From positions 81,878,151-81,942,150 of the forward strand of contig NC_133120.1 of NCBI RefSeq assembly GCF_033568475.1: 64,000 bases of DNA, read 5' to 3'. Source of the DNA: Henckelia pumila (lineage: Eukaryota; Streptophyta; Magnoliopsida; Lamiales; Gesneriaceae). A program made the position numbers and the translations under genes. Position 1 is the first letter of the stretch. Each line of letters opens with the position of its first letter. Below, piece by piece: positions 43,280 through 56,780 of this stretch. The notes under the pieces are model-generated. The model had not been told where the DNA came from and ran no database searches. It worked only from the letters and a program-made list of their open reading frames with translations.

Positions 43280-46200
43280 CATGCCTAAGTGCAACGTAGT
43301 TTTTTGAGATCTGTCTATATTTGAGTGCTCTAACCATATTAGCGAGGGCTAGCAAGAAACATTGTGTTACTGAGGTCGTAATGAAACTGTGCTCAGTTGC
43401 GAGGCTCTTGACTTTTACGGACTAACGACAGATGAAAGATAGTCTCTAATACTTAATAGTTATTGGGAGTGTTTATTGGATTAATAGAAACTTTAGATTA
43501 AAAAAAAATAGTGATATGATGTTCACTTATATTTAGGTTCGGACTTTATAGACTTTGTGCTACTAAACAATTTTTTAGAGATGCGTAAGTATTAACTGAG
43601 ATATCCAGCTTGGTATGTATTTTTATACGTTGCAATATTATTTGTGATATGATGCATATTATCTTGTAATACATATGTATGTCACGTTGAACCTGATATT
43701 CCTTGAGATAGTTAATTGGGTAGGTCGCTCAACTCTTGTTTCTTGTAAACGTGACAAGATGTTTGATCTCTGCTTACCAGAGTAGTCATAATATTCATGC
43801 ATTACATGTAAACATATGCATTAATAGATTATATATGTACGTGACGATTTCACTCACGTTCCTATTTCTATAACGAATATCACATTCGATGAGATAAATC
43901 TCAAGTTATCTATCTAGGCGAAAACAATAAAAAAATTAATATAAAAATAAAAAATTTGACCAATACATGTAAATTAAAAATTTTAAACAACAAAAATTAT
44001 ATCACATTAATTTTTTGACCATATTTTATTTAAGTAGTTTTTAAATACAAATCGAAAAAATTTAGATAGGAATAAAAAATTTAGATATAGGAAATCAAAC
44101 CATATGATGTAGTTGATATTTTTATTTAGATATATAATTTAAACATATAATTTTTGGCTAATGACCATAAGTAGAATAAGACGAATAACAAATTAGAAGC
44201 TCTGAAAAAATGAATATAACTTTTATTAAACATATAATTTGTGGTTAATTTTCGAAAGTAGAATAAAGAGATTTTTGAATTATAAGTTATAAGTTGCACA
44301 TTCAGAGGTTTCTGAGCCATATTTAAGTGTTTCTATTCATATTATCGAGAACCCGCAAGGACCAAGGTGCTACAGGGGTCATCGCAAAATTGTTCTCAAG
44401 TTACGGCATTTTCGACTTGTGCAGACTAACGCGGATGAAGTTATAATCCCGAATCCCTTTCTTAATTGGAACTTTGGGAGTAGATGTTGGATAAGCATAC
44501 ACTTTTCTTTAGGCTAGGACTATAGACCATGTGTTCCTAAACCAGTTGTTTAGATGTGCATAAGTACTGACTCAGATATCAAGTTGAATGTGCATATTAT
44601 TTTTTTTCCTTGTTATTTTTTGCATTATTAATAGTCATGATGTATATTTTTGTCCTGTCATGTTATATATGAATATTTGAGTATCATGTTGAACCTGAAC
44701 CCTTGGGATATTCAGTTGAGTAAGGTCGCTCAACTCTTATTTCTTGTAACCATGTGACACCCACTGAGTACATAGAGCAGCGTATGCAAACTTACCATGA
44801 CACTTTTAGTCCAAGATCATAGTTAGTATGTGTAATGGATTTTCGGAGCAGCGCACTCATACTGGAGAGGAGATGCCTATAATCTAAGCATGAGTTTCAA
44901 TGTTTGATCTCTGCTTACCAGAGTAGTCATGCTTCATGTATTGCATGTAAACATGTATACTAATAGATTACATGCATGAAGATTTCACTCAGATCCCTGT
45001 TTCTATCACAAACATCAAATTAGATGATACAATTTGCAAATTGTTTAGGAGGTGGATCAATGTTCATTCGATTGCCAAGGCCTAGGAGCAGATGTTACCG
45101 ATTGTTCTAGTTTAAATCTATTTCTGTTATTTTGTTGTAATTCGATTGAGTTATAATTAATTCTTAAGTTTTCAGTTATCTTTTGTTATTTATATGTTAA
45201 TATTTTAATAAAGTTAGTTACATGCTTATCAAGTGATTGGTTATTGATCCAGGTAGGATGACAAGTAAATTAAGAAATTAAAAAAATAAAAAAAATTATA
45301 TACAATAAAAAGTATATCACATTAATTTTTTTTGACCATATGTTTTAAATACAAACCGTAAAAATTTAGATAAAAATAAAAAAAATTAGATATAGAAAAC
45401 CAAGCCACATGATGTAGTAGATATTTTAATTTAGATATATAATTTAAAATATAATTTTTGGTTAATGATCATAAGTAGAATAAGGCTAATTAATAGAAAA
45501 TTAGAGGCTTTGAAAAAATAAATATAACTTTTTTAAACATATAATTTGTGGTTAATTTTCGAAAGTAGAATAAAGAAATTAGCGAACTATAAGATCTAAA
45601 ATACAATTTAGAGGTTTCCAAGTCATTCAGTTTATATTTAAGTGTTTCTATTCATATTATCAAGAGCCAGCAAGGACCAAGATCCTACCGAGGTCATAGA
45701 GAAATTGTTCTCAAGTTGCAGCATTTTTGAGTTATGCAGACTAACGACTGATGAAGTTATAGTCTCGAATCCCTTTCTTAATTTGGACTTTGACAGTAGC
45801 TATTGGATAAGCACACACTTATCTTTAGGCTAGGTCTTTAGACCCTATATTCATAAATCAGTTGTTTAGATGTGCATAAGTACTGAATGAGATATCAAGC
45901 TTAGTTTGCATATTTTTTTTGTTGCATTGTTAATAGTCATATGATGCATGTTTACTATGTCATGTTATATATGAATGTGTGTATCATGTTGAGCCCTGAT
46001 AACATTTAAGATATTCAATTGAGTAGGGTCTCTCAACCCTTGTTTCTGATAACCATGCGACAACCACTGGGTAGATAGAGCAACATGTGCAATCTTACCC
46101 GTGACAGTTTTAGTCCAAGATCATAGTTGCTATGTGTAGCACCAATTGGATTTTCGGAGCAGCGTGCTGATATTGGGGATTCTTATAATCTAAGCATGAG

Positions 46201-47660
46201 CTCCAATGTTTAATCTCTGCTTACCAGAGTAGTAATTTTTCATGCATTGCATGTAAACATATGTACTAATAGATTACGTACATGAGTATTTTACTCACGA
46301 CCATGTTTCTATCACGAACATCACATTCGACGAGACAACTTGCAAGTTGTACAAGAAGTGGATCAATGTTCATTCGATTACCAAGGCGTAGGAGCATAAG
46401 TGACCGATAGTTTTAGTTTAAATCTATTTTTGTATTTTTTTGTAAATTGATTGAGTTATATAACTGATTCTTACATTTCAGTTATCTTCTGCTATTTATA
46501 TATTAATATTTTAATTAAGTTAATTACATTCTTATGAAGTAATTAGTTGTGGATCCGGATCGGTAACAAGTAAATTTAAAAATTTAAAAATTTTAAACAA
46601 CAAAAAGTATATCACATTATTTTTTTGACCATATTTTATTTACTTAGTTTTATATACAAACCGTAAAATTTTTTATATAAATAAAAAAAATAGATATAAA
46701 AAACCAAGACGCATGATGTAGTTGATATTTTTATTTAAATATATGGGTGGTCTTACCAGAGGTAGTAATTTCTCCATTTTTTGATGATCCAACGCGCTAA
46801 GGGAATTCATGTTCTCAGTATTCACCACTACCAGTAGATTTAAAAATAATGTATGATAACAAAACCAAAAAAATAATGCACAACAATTAATGAAAAAAAC
46901 AATTAATAAGAAAAACAATTAATAAGGGTACCAAAGTAAATTCACAATGAAAGTGTATTTTGTTGTAAATTGATTGAGTTATATAACTGATGCTTACATT
47001 TCAGTTATCTTCCGCTATTTATATATTAATATTTTATTTAAGTTAATTACATGCTTATGAAGTGATTATTTGTGTATCCGGGTCGGTAACAAGTAAATTT
47101 AAAAATTTTAAACAACAAAAATTATATCACATTATTTTTTTGACCATATTTTATTTACTTAGTTTTATATACAAACCGTAAAACTTTTGATAGAAATAAA
47201 AAAAAAATAGATATAAAAAACCAAGCCGCATGATGTAGTTGATATTTTTATTTAAATATATAACTTAAACATATAATTTCTGATCAATGTCAATAAGTAT
47301 AATAAGGCCAATAGAAAATTAGAAGCTCTGAAAAAAATTAATATAACTTTTATTAAACATATTATTTGTGGTTAATTTTTGAAAGTAGAATAAATAGTTT
47401 AGCGAATTATAAGATCTAAAAATACACATTTAGAAGTTTCTAAGTCATTCAATCTATATTTAAGTGTTTCTATTCATATTATCAAGAACCAGTAAGGACC
47501 AATGTGCTACCGAGGTCATAGCAAAATTGTTCTCAAGTTGCGATATGTTCTAAAATTATTAAACAACAAAAAGTATACGCATTAATCTTTTGACCAGATT
47601 TTATTTAATTGACTTTTAAATACAAATCGTAAATTTTTTTAAAAAATAAAATTAGATATA
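43280..47660. repeat. Degenerate tandem array, unit about 1.3 kb
   Basis: Several landmark sequences recur in the same order. 'tatatcacattaattttttgacc' types occur near 43992, 45310, 46609, 47124 and 47570. 'gtgtttctattcatattatc' occurs at about 44328, 45642 and 47465, with a decayed version near 43326. 'ctctgcttaccagagtag' occurs near 43768, 44905 and 46215. 'gttatcttttgttatttata' types occur near 45176, 46482 and 47005. Spacings cluster at 1300-1315, with a truncated unit of about 515 at the end. There is no lasting open frame. The unit could be a decayed retrotransposon LTR duplicated by unequal exchange, or internal repeats of a Helitron. Confidence 0.7.
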
Positions 47661-49806
47661 AGAAACCAAATCACATGCTGTAGTTGATATTTTTATTCAG
47701 GTATATAGTTTTAAACATATAATTTTTTGTTAATGACAATAATGAGAAAATAACAAACAAACAATACACAACAATGAAGAGAGAATAAAAAAACAATTAA
47801 TAAGTAAAAAAAATTAAAAATGGTACCAAAGTAAAAATTATTGGTAGAAAAAAATTATTTAAGAACATAATTTTTAGTTTTATTTTTAAAATAATCAATA
47901 AATTTAAAAATAATATATGATAACAAAACTAAACAAATAATCACAACAATTAATGAAAAAAAATTAATAAGAAAAATAATTAATAAAAGTAACAAAGTAA
48001 ATTCACAATGAAAGCTACATATTTATAATAGAATATATATATATATATTTCAAAAATCTATATATATATTATATTAACTGTTTATTGCTTAATTCACTGT
48101 GTATTTTTGCAGAGCTGACGCAACAGTGGCAAAATGGTCGTCTGGTCTCTCCTAAAGTAGAGAAATTTGATTTTCATATGCATGAATTTTTATGGATGCA
48201 GACCGAATGGATTCGTGCGTACTTATTATATGATGTATCAATATCAATAATAATAACAAGATGGCACCATTAAAAAAAAAAAAGAGATGGCTAATTAACT
48301 ATATTCGCACTCACTTTGTGTTATCTGCAAAATTTATTGCAGTGCAGTGCAAAAACGTAAAATAAAGTGTCGATAACATCATTAAGATTTTATATGATTC
48401 TTGATAATTTTTGGAAATGGTTTATTAAAATTTCTCATTTTTTTAATAGAAATTTTTTATTTACAAAACTCCGTTATGAAAATTTTAATTTCATACATGA
48501 TACATCACCCATAAAAATTAAATAGGTATCATAATCTTTAGCTTTTTATAAAAAATTATAAAAAAAAAAACTCCCTTGCTAACAAGAGAACATGCATCCA
48601 TATTATATTTTTTAAACAATATTACGTTGAATGTACAAGGACGCGTGTCCAAAAATCGCATTAGTAAGGGTCAATCATGCAATTATTATAAAAATTCAAG
48701 AACTGAAACGCCTATTTAATTTTTATTGAGGTTAATTACACATTTCGAGTGGGTTTTTGGTGCAAAAGAGACTATATTTTTTGGAAATAATGTTTTTAAA
48801 AAATAACGTATACGTAAAAACCATGCTTTAATTAAGAAACAATACGCGTTAGTCAACAATGAAGAATGCAGTGCAAGTGGTCTCACAATTAGAGTTTGGC
48901 CTATTATCCTAAAATTGCCATTAAATATTATTCAATCCAATTGGGTAGACTTTACTTTACCATTATTTTGGGCACGGAGAGCACGGCAAATCAGTAGTCT
49001 TACGTACTAAGCACCATTTATTTTAATTTGATGGTCCTAATATACTGTTAAATGTTACAATTTATTGCCTATTCTACGTCGTTAAATATGTTGGTTAGAA
49101 TAATACGTAACGTCAATTATGTCACATTTAACAAACTTCAAAAGAATAATATTGTCTTTTGCGTGATTGAATGTTATTTATTAGATTATACATATTTTAT
49201 TAATTAATCAAACTCAAAAATAATTATATATATATATTATAAATAGATAATGGCATATAAATAATTTAGGCATTTGTTTGGTGCCAAAGATGAGAAATAG
49301 CTTGATTCTTCATCCTTATTTGATTTAATACTTGGTTCAAGTTGTAGAAATGATTAATGTCATGCATAATTATCTTATCTAAATATATCAATTTAAGATC
49401 CTTTTATTATGTATATTTCATCAGTCATAGCTCATCCACAAACCAACCGATGCTTTAGCAATTTAGTTATTCATGTAATTTTACGAATTTACTATAATAT
49501 GTTATGGTAATCTTTAATATGGAAAGAATGGGAAAGGACCAAATTCCTACGATCTCATAGAATCTTTCAATAGATGATGAGTCAATATTATTTCTTTATA
49601 ATCAAATCCAATACCATTTATGTTTTGAATTGTTATAATTAGATCTTGAACTTTAGGTCTCGTTCTAAATGGTTCTAAATGACATGACATAAAAATTTGA
49701 GATTCTAAATTTATGACAAATATCAGCGCGCAAATACAATGTTGACACCTTTTTCACACATTTAATTTGCAATTAATGAAACAACAAACTTTGAGATATA
49801 CACATA
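47661..49806. other. Gene-free AT-rich spacer
   Basis: No protein-like frame was recognised; a 62-codon frame at 48085 has no familiar motif. (ta)n runs occur near 48036-48070. No transposon boundaries are evident. Confidence 0.45.
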
Positions 49807-49989
49807 GGGTGATGCTACGTGTATATGAAGAGTTACACGTTGGGTTACACGTTGCACTTAAAATTACATAAATATCTTTAATGTATTTTGGAAAGATTTT
49901 TTTCAAATCAAGTGGAGGGATAATTTTGTAATTTCATGTGTAGTGTGTAACCCAATGTATAAATCAATTTTTATATGTAGCATTTTTCT
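49807..49989. mobile_element. MITE-like imperfect fold-back, about 180 bp
   Basis: The left part (gatgctacgtgtata ... gttgggttacac) and right part (gtgtaacccaatgtataaat ... tatgtagcattttt) are imperfect inverted copies. The whole could fold into one hairpin with a short unique centre. Ends are approximate and no target duplication was established. Confidence 0.5.
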
Positions 49990-50109
49990 GCACGTAATCT
50001 GATGGGCCAAATCATAACAGAATATTAATTACAATGTAATCCCATCGTAAAAGTAAAAGTAAAGTAATATAATAACCAAAGAAAGACAATTACGTACCTT
50101 TAAATAATA

Positions 50110-50606
50110 ATGGCTTCTTACAATTATATCGGAAACCTCACATATCTCCTCCTTATTACAATCCTTTTCTGCGCCACAGCCAAGGAAGATGAATGCAGCA
50201 AGACCAATTCAGTGAAGGAAATATGCACTCTGACCATGTTTTCAAAAACTTGTTGTCGGGAAAAGCATGCAAAGACAAGGAAACCACAGCCATTTCTGTG
50301 ATGAATATTTGTAGGGATATTCTTTCTACTGCGGTGGACAACTTAAACCAATAATGGTCGACGTCCGATGGATCATATCTGGAGAAGCATTACGACGACA
50401 TAAGAAGCTGGCTGAGCTCCGCGACGACCGATGTTGGGACATGCGTGGATGGGTTTGAGGATTTGTCGGAGGAGGTGAGGAGTATTGCTGCGGGGAAACT
50501 GGAGAATTCGACCCAGTATACCACCAATGCTCTTGTCATTGCCACTCAGATTGGGAAATATGAGAAATTTTATACGAAACATGCAAGAAAATGCAGGCTG
50601 GTCTGA
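50110..50606 (+). pseudogene. Broken PMEI-type (invertase/pectin methylesterase inhibitor) gene
   Basis: The ATG at 50110 begins a secretory signal (MASYNYIGNLTYLLLITIL) followed by SKTNSVKEICTLTMFSKTC. Within about 20 bases of the TMFSKTC codons (near 50254) the frame shifts. The rest of the domain reads in another frame, including ETTAISVMNICRDIL, WLSSATTDVGTCVDGFEDL and ALVIATQIGKYEKF, ending in TGA at 50604-50606. That second frame also has a TAA near 50353. A functional PMEI domain has an N-terminal hairpin and a four-helix bundle with conserved cysteines, and inhibits pectin methylesterase or invertase in the cell wall. Two lesions make this a probable pseudogene; a sequencing error could explain only one of them. 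Confidence 0.75.
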
Positions 50607-50983
50607 TCATCGGAATCAAGCTGGTTTTGTTTGCCTTCAAGAATATATATTATTGTTCCTTTAATTAACCAGCTTATATTATATATAAATAATTAAACTT
50701 TGGATTGTGAGAATTTTTCTATAAGAGCAAAATAGTGTTGATATATCGGAAAGTCTATGATGGCATACCGGTACTACCATTCTGCCAAATCCAACGGCCT
50801 CGGGCCCTTTTGCACATCAAATCATTTGATATGCAAAAGCCCGGAACCGTTGGATTACCCTTCGAACACTACCCCGATGGACATCATAGACAAAAGCGTT
50901 GATATACATATTTTTCGCCATTATTATAATATTTTCTACCATTATTTTAAGAACGTTATAGTAAAATAATGCTACCATTTGAC

Positions 50984-51024
<41 letters not shown>

Positions 51025-51073
51025 CTAAAATCTGATATTTATCCGAGAGAAATAACCGTGACTGATATTTACA
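50607..51073. other. Spacer with an (AAT)n microsatellite
   Basis: Downstream of the PMEI pseudogene. It contains an (aat)n run at about 50984-51022. An imperfect inverted pair occurs near 50803-50880 (ccaacggcctcgggcccttt and gcaaaagcccggaaccgttgg), suggesting a small decayed fold-back element. Confidence 0.45.
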
Positions 51074-51790
51074 TGTAGTTAGGATCGAAAGAACAAATTC
51101 GATAAACTCACGCGAAAACGATTTAAGCAACACATGTATTTACGTGGTTCGGTAGTGAATATGTCTACGCCCATGGGAGAGCAACACAACCACTTTATTA
51201 ATCACGAATAAAAAAAAATCCAGCTCTAATCAGAGCTTTTATAAATCAACCAGAAAAACTCTAACGCTAAATACAGACTCAATTCAAGTCTCTAATCCTC
51301 GAATTTTCTCGTCACAATCGGCACCTCAGTTTTCTCTCTTGATTTCTCTTCTTCTTTCTCTCTCAAATCGAACTATGGAGGTAGAAGAATCAATTGTGTT
51401 TCCGTAATTCTGTTATAACAGCTTTCATCTGCTTATATAGAGAAACCACCAAATTTTTTCTTGGGTTTTTAGTTCAGTTAGTTGCTTGGCCCATTCTTAA
51501 ATCAACATGGCCCAAACCCGATAAGCTTTCTAACATCAATCTGATCTGCTTTCATACTTCGATGTACCTTCAAGTTTCACTCCAGCTTTACGGACAATCG
51601 ATTTGAATTCTGACCAAGTCTCAGTATTCGAGCAATCGATCTTCTGAGAACTCATCTGCCCATCAAATTCGATCCGATCTCAGTAGTTGATCTGACCATA
51701 AAATTATCTAACACTAAGCTCATCTGACCACTACTCTTCAATTTGATCCGTTCTTTTTTTTAGTCGAGCTGATAGAAGCACACTTCAACA
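51074..51790 (-). mobile_element. Candidate solo LTR of a copia-type element, reversed
   Basis: Read on the minus strand the segment starts TGTTGAAGTGTGC. It has a TATA box (tctctatataagcagatg, plus-strand about 51426-51443), then a pyrimidine/purine-rich leader, and ends near GATCCTAACTACA. TG...CA ends with a central promoter are LTR-like, and no internal domain adjoins it. I could not find a matching 5-bp target duplication, so the boundaries are tentative. Confidence 0.45.
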
Positions 51791-52148
51791 AAAATAATAT
51801 TATTTTTATTGATCAAGTCAAATAGGAGATCTGTCTTATAAAAGTTAAACGTTATCATAGAGTTTTTGTGATATATATTGGGTAAATAGCCAATCTAATC
51901 TTCCCCTAAACCCAAAATTTACTCTGTTTGTGATGTATGATTGGGTAAATAGGCAATTTAATCTTCTTGAGTTTTCATGTTTTGTTTTTTATTCTCTAAT
52001 TTGTCAATTTTTTTTTTCATCATAATGTTGATGAGATGTCAGACATTTAATTTTGAAAAATCATAACTCATAAGACAAATTCCTTAGAAACACGTTTGCA
52101 TAAAAATCGTGCATTCGGTTTGCTAGAAGGACGATAATTAAACAACTA

Positions 52149-52978
52149 TGAAAGAAATTTTATTTCTTGATATTTTCGGCCCTTAATTAATTGGATAGTA
52201 TAAGATTTTACTTTCTAGACATGATAAAATATTTGGTACATATTCTGTGTCTATCTCGTATATGTTAAAGATATATTTGCCAAAGTTAAATCGTGTCTTG
52301 ATAAGGTGATTATTTGATATAATACAATTCGATATTATCAAGATTTGATTTGCAAGATTTGATAAGATTTTATTTCCTACTAAAAGATAGTTGCTTATTC
52401 TTGTAGAACTCTATCTAAGAAAATCTTCAAGATTTGAATGTTAATCTATAAAAGGGATTTCATGCACAAGATGAAGCGCGACTTCAGACGATAATACACT
52501 GCGCATACTCTGAAACTGTGTTGAATAATTTGAAGAACTCTGAAGCAAGGATTGCAACCATCGTTGTTGCATGTCCCCATGTTGCCGTTCGTGTTGAAAA
52601 CATCAGAGACAACACTGTGAGAACTGTGTTGTTGAAGATCTTTTTTGTCTCTTCAATTTAGGCTACGGGAGTTGCATCCAATTTCTTTTATACTCTGTTG
52701 TATTTTAGGATTCAAGTTTGATTTCTCAAATTGTTAAGAAATTTAGGATTTAATGACTTTTTGTAAAATTACTAGGATTGCTTTGTAAGACTGATCTTAC
52801 GTTTACTAGTAATATTTAGCCCTAAGGCACCCGCACGAGTTTTGTACTCGTGCAAAATTAATTACTTGTGTTTTATTTACGCTTTAAATTTCCGCTGCAC
52901 TGTGTTGTCTGTGGTGTTACAACACAAAGGACAACACTGCCTATTTTACGTAACCAACCACGTACACTATTTCTTTCA
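52149..52978 (+). repeat. 5' LTR of the decayed copia element
   Basis: 830 bp beginning TGAAAGAAAT and ending ATTTCTTTCA, a perfect 10-bp terminal inversion, directly followed by CG and the primer site. The partner LTR is outside the window, so boundaries rest on the inversion and the primer site. Confidence 0.75.
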
Positions 52979-52980
52979 CG

Positions 52981-52992
52981 TGGCATCAGAGC
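52981..52992 (+). other. Primer binding site of the decayed copia element
   Basis: TGGCATCAGAGC, two bases after the LTR end; a one-base variant of the usual tRNA-Met primer site. Confidence 0.85.
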
Positions 52993-53042
52993 CACCACTT
53001 GACTTTACTAAGTGAGTTCCTGGTTTATGTTACAGGTTAGTT

Positions 53043-54900
53043 ATGGACACTCCGTACACAAGTGCAATTTGTCCACCTATTTTGGATGGAACAAATTACG
53101 GCCCTTGAAAATTGAAGATGAGCATGTACATTCAATCCATTGAGTCCAGGGCTTGGCAACATGTTCTTGATGGTTGGACACCACCTATGAGAGATGATGA
53201 TGTACCAGGACCAAAGCCAAGATCACAATGGACAACTAGAATACTGCGACTATTTATAATGTTAAAGCTCTTAATGCTATGTTCACTTCAGTTGATATGA
53301 ACATGTTTAATCTAATTGGTACTTGTACTTGTGCTAGGGATGCTTGGGAGAAGCTACAAACCCACTGTGAAGGCTCGGCAAGTGTTAAAAAAACAAGGAT
53401 GCGTCTCATAACTTCAAAATTTGAGAAAATGAGAATGGAGGAATCAGAGACCATCATGGAATATAATGGAAGATTGAAGAGCCTTGCAAATGAAGCATCT
53501 GTTCTTGGTGATCCTATTTCGAACGAGAACCTTGTATCCAAAGTGCTTCGTTCTGTCCCCAAAAGATTTCACACCAAGGTTTGTGCTATAGATGAATCCA
53601 AAGATACATCTATAATGGGTTTGGATGAGTTAATTAGTTCTTTTCTCACTTATGAGATGGAGTTGGAAGCCGAAGATGACTCAAAAGATAAGTCTATTGC
53701 TTTTCAGGTTTCTAATGATGTTTACAATGATTTTTCTGAAGTTCAACAGGAAGTAAAGGAATCTGATCTTGAAGAGAATTCGATTGCTTTGATATCGAAG
53801 AAGTTCACTGATTATCTAAAGGTAATGAAAGAAAAGAAGGATTTGAAAGGTGCACAAACTCCAAAATTCCCTAAACTACCTACTTCAAAGAAGCCTCAAA
53901 AACCTGCTGCTACTCGGGGATCTCGACAAAGGTATGAAGGTAAGGTTCAGTCCTCAAGTAAAAATTTTGATAATGTTCAATGCAAGGAATGTAAGGGATA
54001 TGGCCACTATGCCTATGAATGCGCAAATCGCCTTCGAAAAGGTATGAATGTTTCTCTGAGCGATGATGATTCGAAAGAAGAACAAGAAAAGGTTGAATAG
54101 GCAGATCTCATATCTTTTACTGCTTTACTGGAAAGTAAGAAAAATTTTCAGATCAATCCACTCGGTGTTGGCTCCGGTATTGCAACACCTGGACGCAACA
54201 CAGTTCAAAAATCTGTTTGTTTTGTTGCTTTTAACCTTGATAATTCCAGTAATCATGAAGAACAGGTAGCTGATCCTTATACTCTAGAAGGTATTCAAAA
54301 ACTCTATGAAGAGTTGTACTGTGATTAGAACAAGGGGAATCAGTTGAACACAACCCTTACAAAAGAGAATACTGAATTGAAAGCTGCTGTGGCTAGATTG
54401 GAAATTCTCATGAGTAAGAAAGATCTGGAATTAGGGTTGCTGAATTCTGAACTTAAAAGATCAAAAACAACACTTGATAAATTTAATTCCAGTTCAAGCA
54501 AACTTGATTCCATTTTTACTATGGGTAATAATGATAAGTTTGGTGTTGGTTTTAAAGAAAGTGTTTTTGAAACTGGTGAATCTTCCAAAACACCAGTATT
54601 TGTAAAGGAATGTAATGATTCCTTGAATGAAGAGGAAGGTAATGATTCCTTGAACCATCCTTCAACTACTTCGAAAGGTAAGAAACCCATTGTTGAAAAG
54701 AATGTTTCTGTCCCTAAGCCAAAACAATGAAAGCGTCCTTTTGTATGTCACTATTGTCTCAAATTTGGTCATATCAGGCCTTTTTGTCGAAAGATGAAGA
54801 ATGACTATGTGTTGTGGGAATCTAAGCAAGTGTTGCCCCCCGTGTTGCCCTACACCAAGAGCAACACTGGCAGAAAGAGGCCTACTGTGAAGAAAGTTTG
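53043..54900 (+). pseudogene. gag: Copia gag with two zinc knuckles, broken
   Basis: Starts MDTPYTSAICPPILDGTNYGP, then an in-frame TGA where a tryptophan codon is usual, then MSMYIQSIESRAWQHV. A frameshift near 53230-53280 leads into the main gag segment (53279-54100) with DAWEKLQTHCEG, LRSVPKRFHTKV and knuckle CKECKGYGHYAYEC near 53977. A second knuckle, CHYCLKFGHIRPFC, lies at about 54748-54789 after another stop (TGA 54728-54730). Both knuckles are CX2CX4HX4C. At least three lesions prevent a complete Gag. Confidence 0.85.
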
Positions 54901-56780
54901 GATACAAAGCCTGATGTTAGATGTTTTGTTATTTATACTTCCTTGAAAGCTAACTCTGCAGGTAATTGGTATTTTGATAGTGGAAGCTCACGGCACATGA
55001 CAGGCTTGAAAGATCACCTCACGGACTACATTGAACACAATGGTGGTAGAGTGACCTATGGAGGTGGTGCAAAAGGAAGAATTTTTGGCAAAGGAACACT
55101 CACTGTGGAAGGGTTTCCAAAGCTTCATAACGTCTTACACGTTGAAGGACTTAATGCAAACTTAATTTCAATTAGTCAACTGTGTGATGATGACTTGCAT
55201 GTGAAGTTTGATAAGAATACTTGTGAAGTTTTTGATAATGCTAATCGTTGTATTATCACAGGTACAAGATCAGTTGATAATTGCTACCAACTCGGTGAAG
55301 AATTGACATGCAGACACTCAAAGGTTGATGAGTTTAGTCTATGACACCAAAAAACTTGGACATGTGAATTTCAAGACCTTAAAGAATCTGAGTAAGTTTG
55401 AAGCTGTCAGAGGTCTTCCAAATCTAAAGTCTGGTGTTCCATATGTTTGTGGTGCATGCCAAAAAGGTAAGCAAACCCGTGTTGCGCACCCCGTGTTACA
55501 ACATTGTGGGACAACACGATGTCTTGAACTTTTGCACATGGATTTGATGGGTCCCATGGAAGTCGAAAGCTATGGAGGTAAAAGGTATTCTTTGGTATGT
55601 GTTGATGATTTTTCTCGTTTTACATGGGTAAGGTTTCTTAGAGAAAAATCAGATACTTTTGATGTTTTTAAGAAGTTGTTTACCAAGATTACTAACCTAC
55701 ATACTTTGACTGTAGCAAGGATCAGAACTGATCATGGAAAGGAATTTGAGAACTCATCTTTTTCTTTTTTGTGTGATAAGAAGGGCATCTCACAGGAATT
55801 TTCTGCCCCAAAAACTCCTCAACAGAATGGAATTGCCAAAAGGAAGAATAGGACGTTGCAGGAGATGGCTAGGGTGATGATGATCTCAAAAAATATCTCT
55901 AAGAGATTTTGGGAAGAAGCATTAAACACAACATGTCATATTTCCAATCGTGTGTATTTGAGAAGTGGTTTTTCGATGACTTTCTATGAAATCCTCATGG
56001 GAAAGAGGCCAAATCTCACTTATTTTCATATCTTTGGCTGTGTTTGCTATGTTTTGAATGATAGAAATCACCTAGCAAAATTTGATTCCAAAAGTGATAA
56101 GTGTTTGTTCCTACAAATAGTCGTGCATATAAGATGTATAACCTTAGGACCAGAACAATTAGGGAATCTATTAATGTTGTTTTTGATGATGGTGCAGATC
56201 TCAAAGGAAAAACTGCTGAAGATGATATTGAAGGCTTGCTGGAAATTCCTCCCGAAGAACACAGTGTTGTCCCGGATGTTACAACACCAAACACAACACT
56301 GGTTCCTCCAGAAACTGTCCATGAGGAAAATTCCCAAAATAATGAGGAAGCTGAGATGATTACTGAAAAGAACATACCAAGCAAGATACAGAAGAATCAT
56401 CCATCATTACAGATTATTAGAGATGTTCATGAAACAAGGCAAACCCGAGCTAAGGAAAAAGTTGACTACCGCAAGATGGTTGGGTTAGTATGCATGAGTT
56501 TCGTGTACTCACAGGTAATGCATTCCTGTTTTGTTTCTAATATTGAACCCAATAATGTCAATGATGCTTTGAATGATGAATTTTGGGTAAATTCCATGCA
56601 TGAAGAACTTGAGCAATTTGTCCGAAGTGATGTCTGGTTTTTAGTTCCACCTCCTGATCATGATAATATCATTGGTACAAAATGGATTTTCAAAAATAAA
56701 ACCGATTAATCAGGAAACATCATTAGGAACAAAGCAAGGTTGGTTGCTCAAGGGTATACGCGGGTTGAGGGGGTTGATTT
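54901..56780 (+). pseudogene. pol: Copia pol fragment: protease, integrase, start of reverse transcriptase
   Basis: Protease site NWYFDSGSSRHMTG is near 54965-55006. The GAG-pre-integrase zinc finger (KLGHVNF ... CGACQKGKQ) follows after a frameshift near 55325-55345. The integrase core shows [28 protein letters not shown] and TPQQNGIAKRKNRTLQE. Another frameshift lies near 56110, then the reverse transcriptase start (WVNSMHEELEQF, IIGTKWIFKNK), a TAA in place of the next residue (near 56707) and [17 protein letters not shown]. The sequence then ends at the Ty3-type LTR at 56782. Confidence 0.88.

Noticed and set aside
43280-47660. CRISPR-like or centromeric satellite array
   Set aside because: Units are about 1.3 kb, few and degenerate; this is plant nuclear DNA, and there is no short-repeat/spacer structure.
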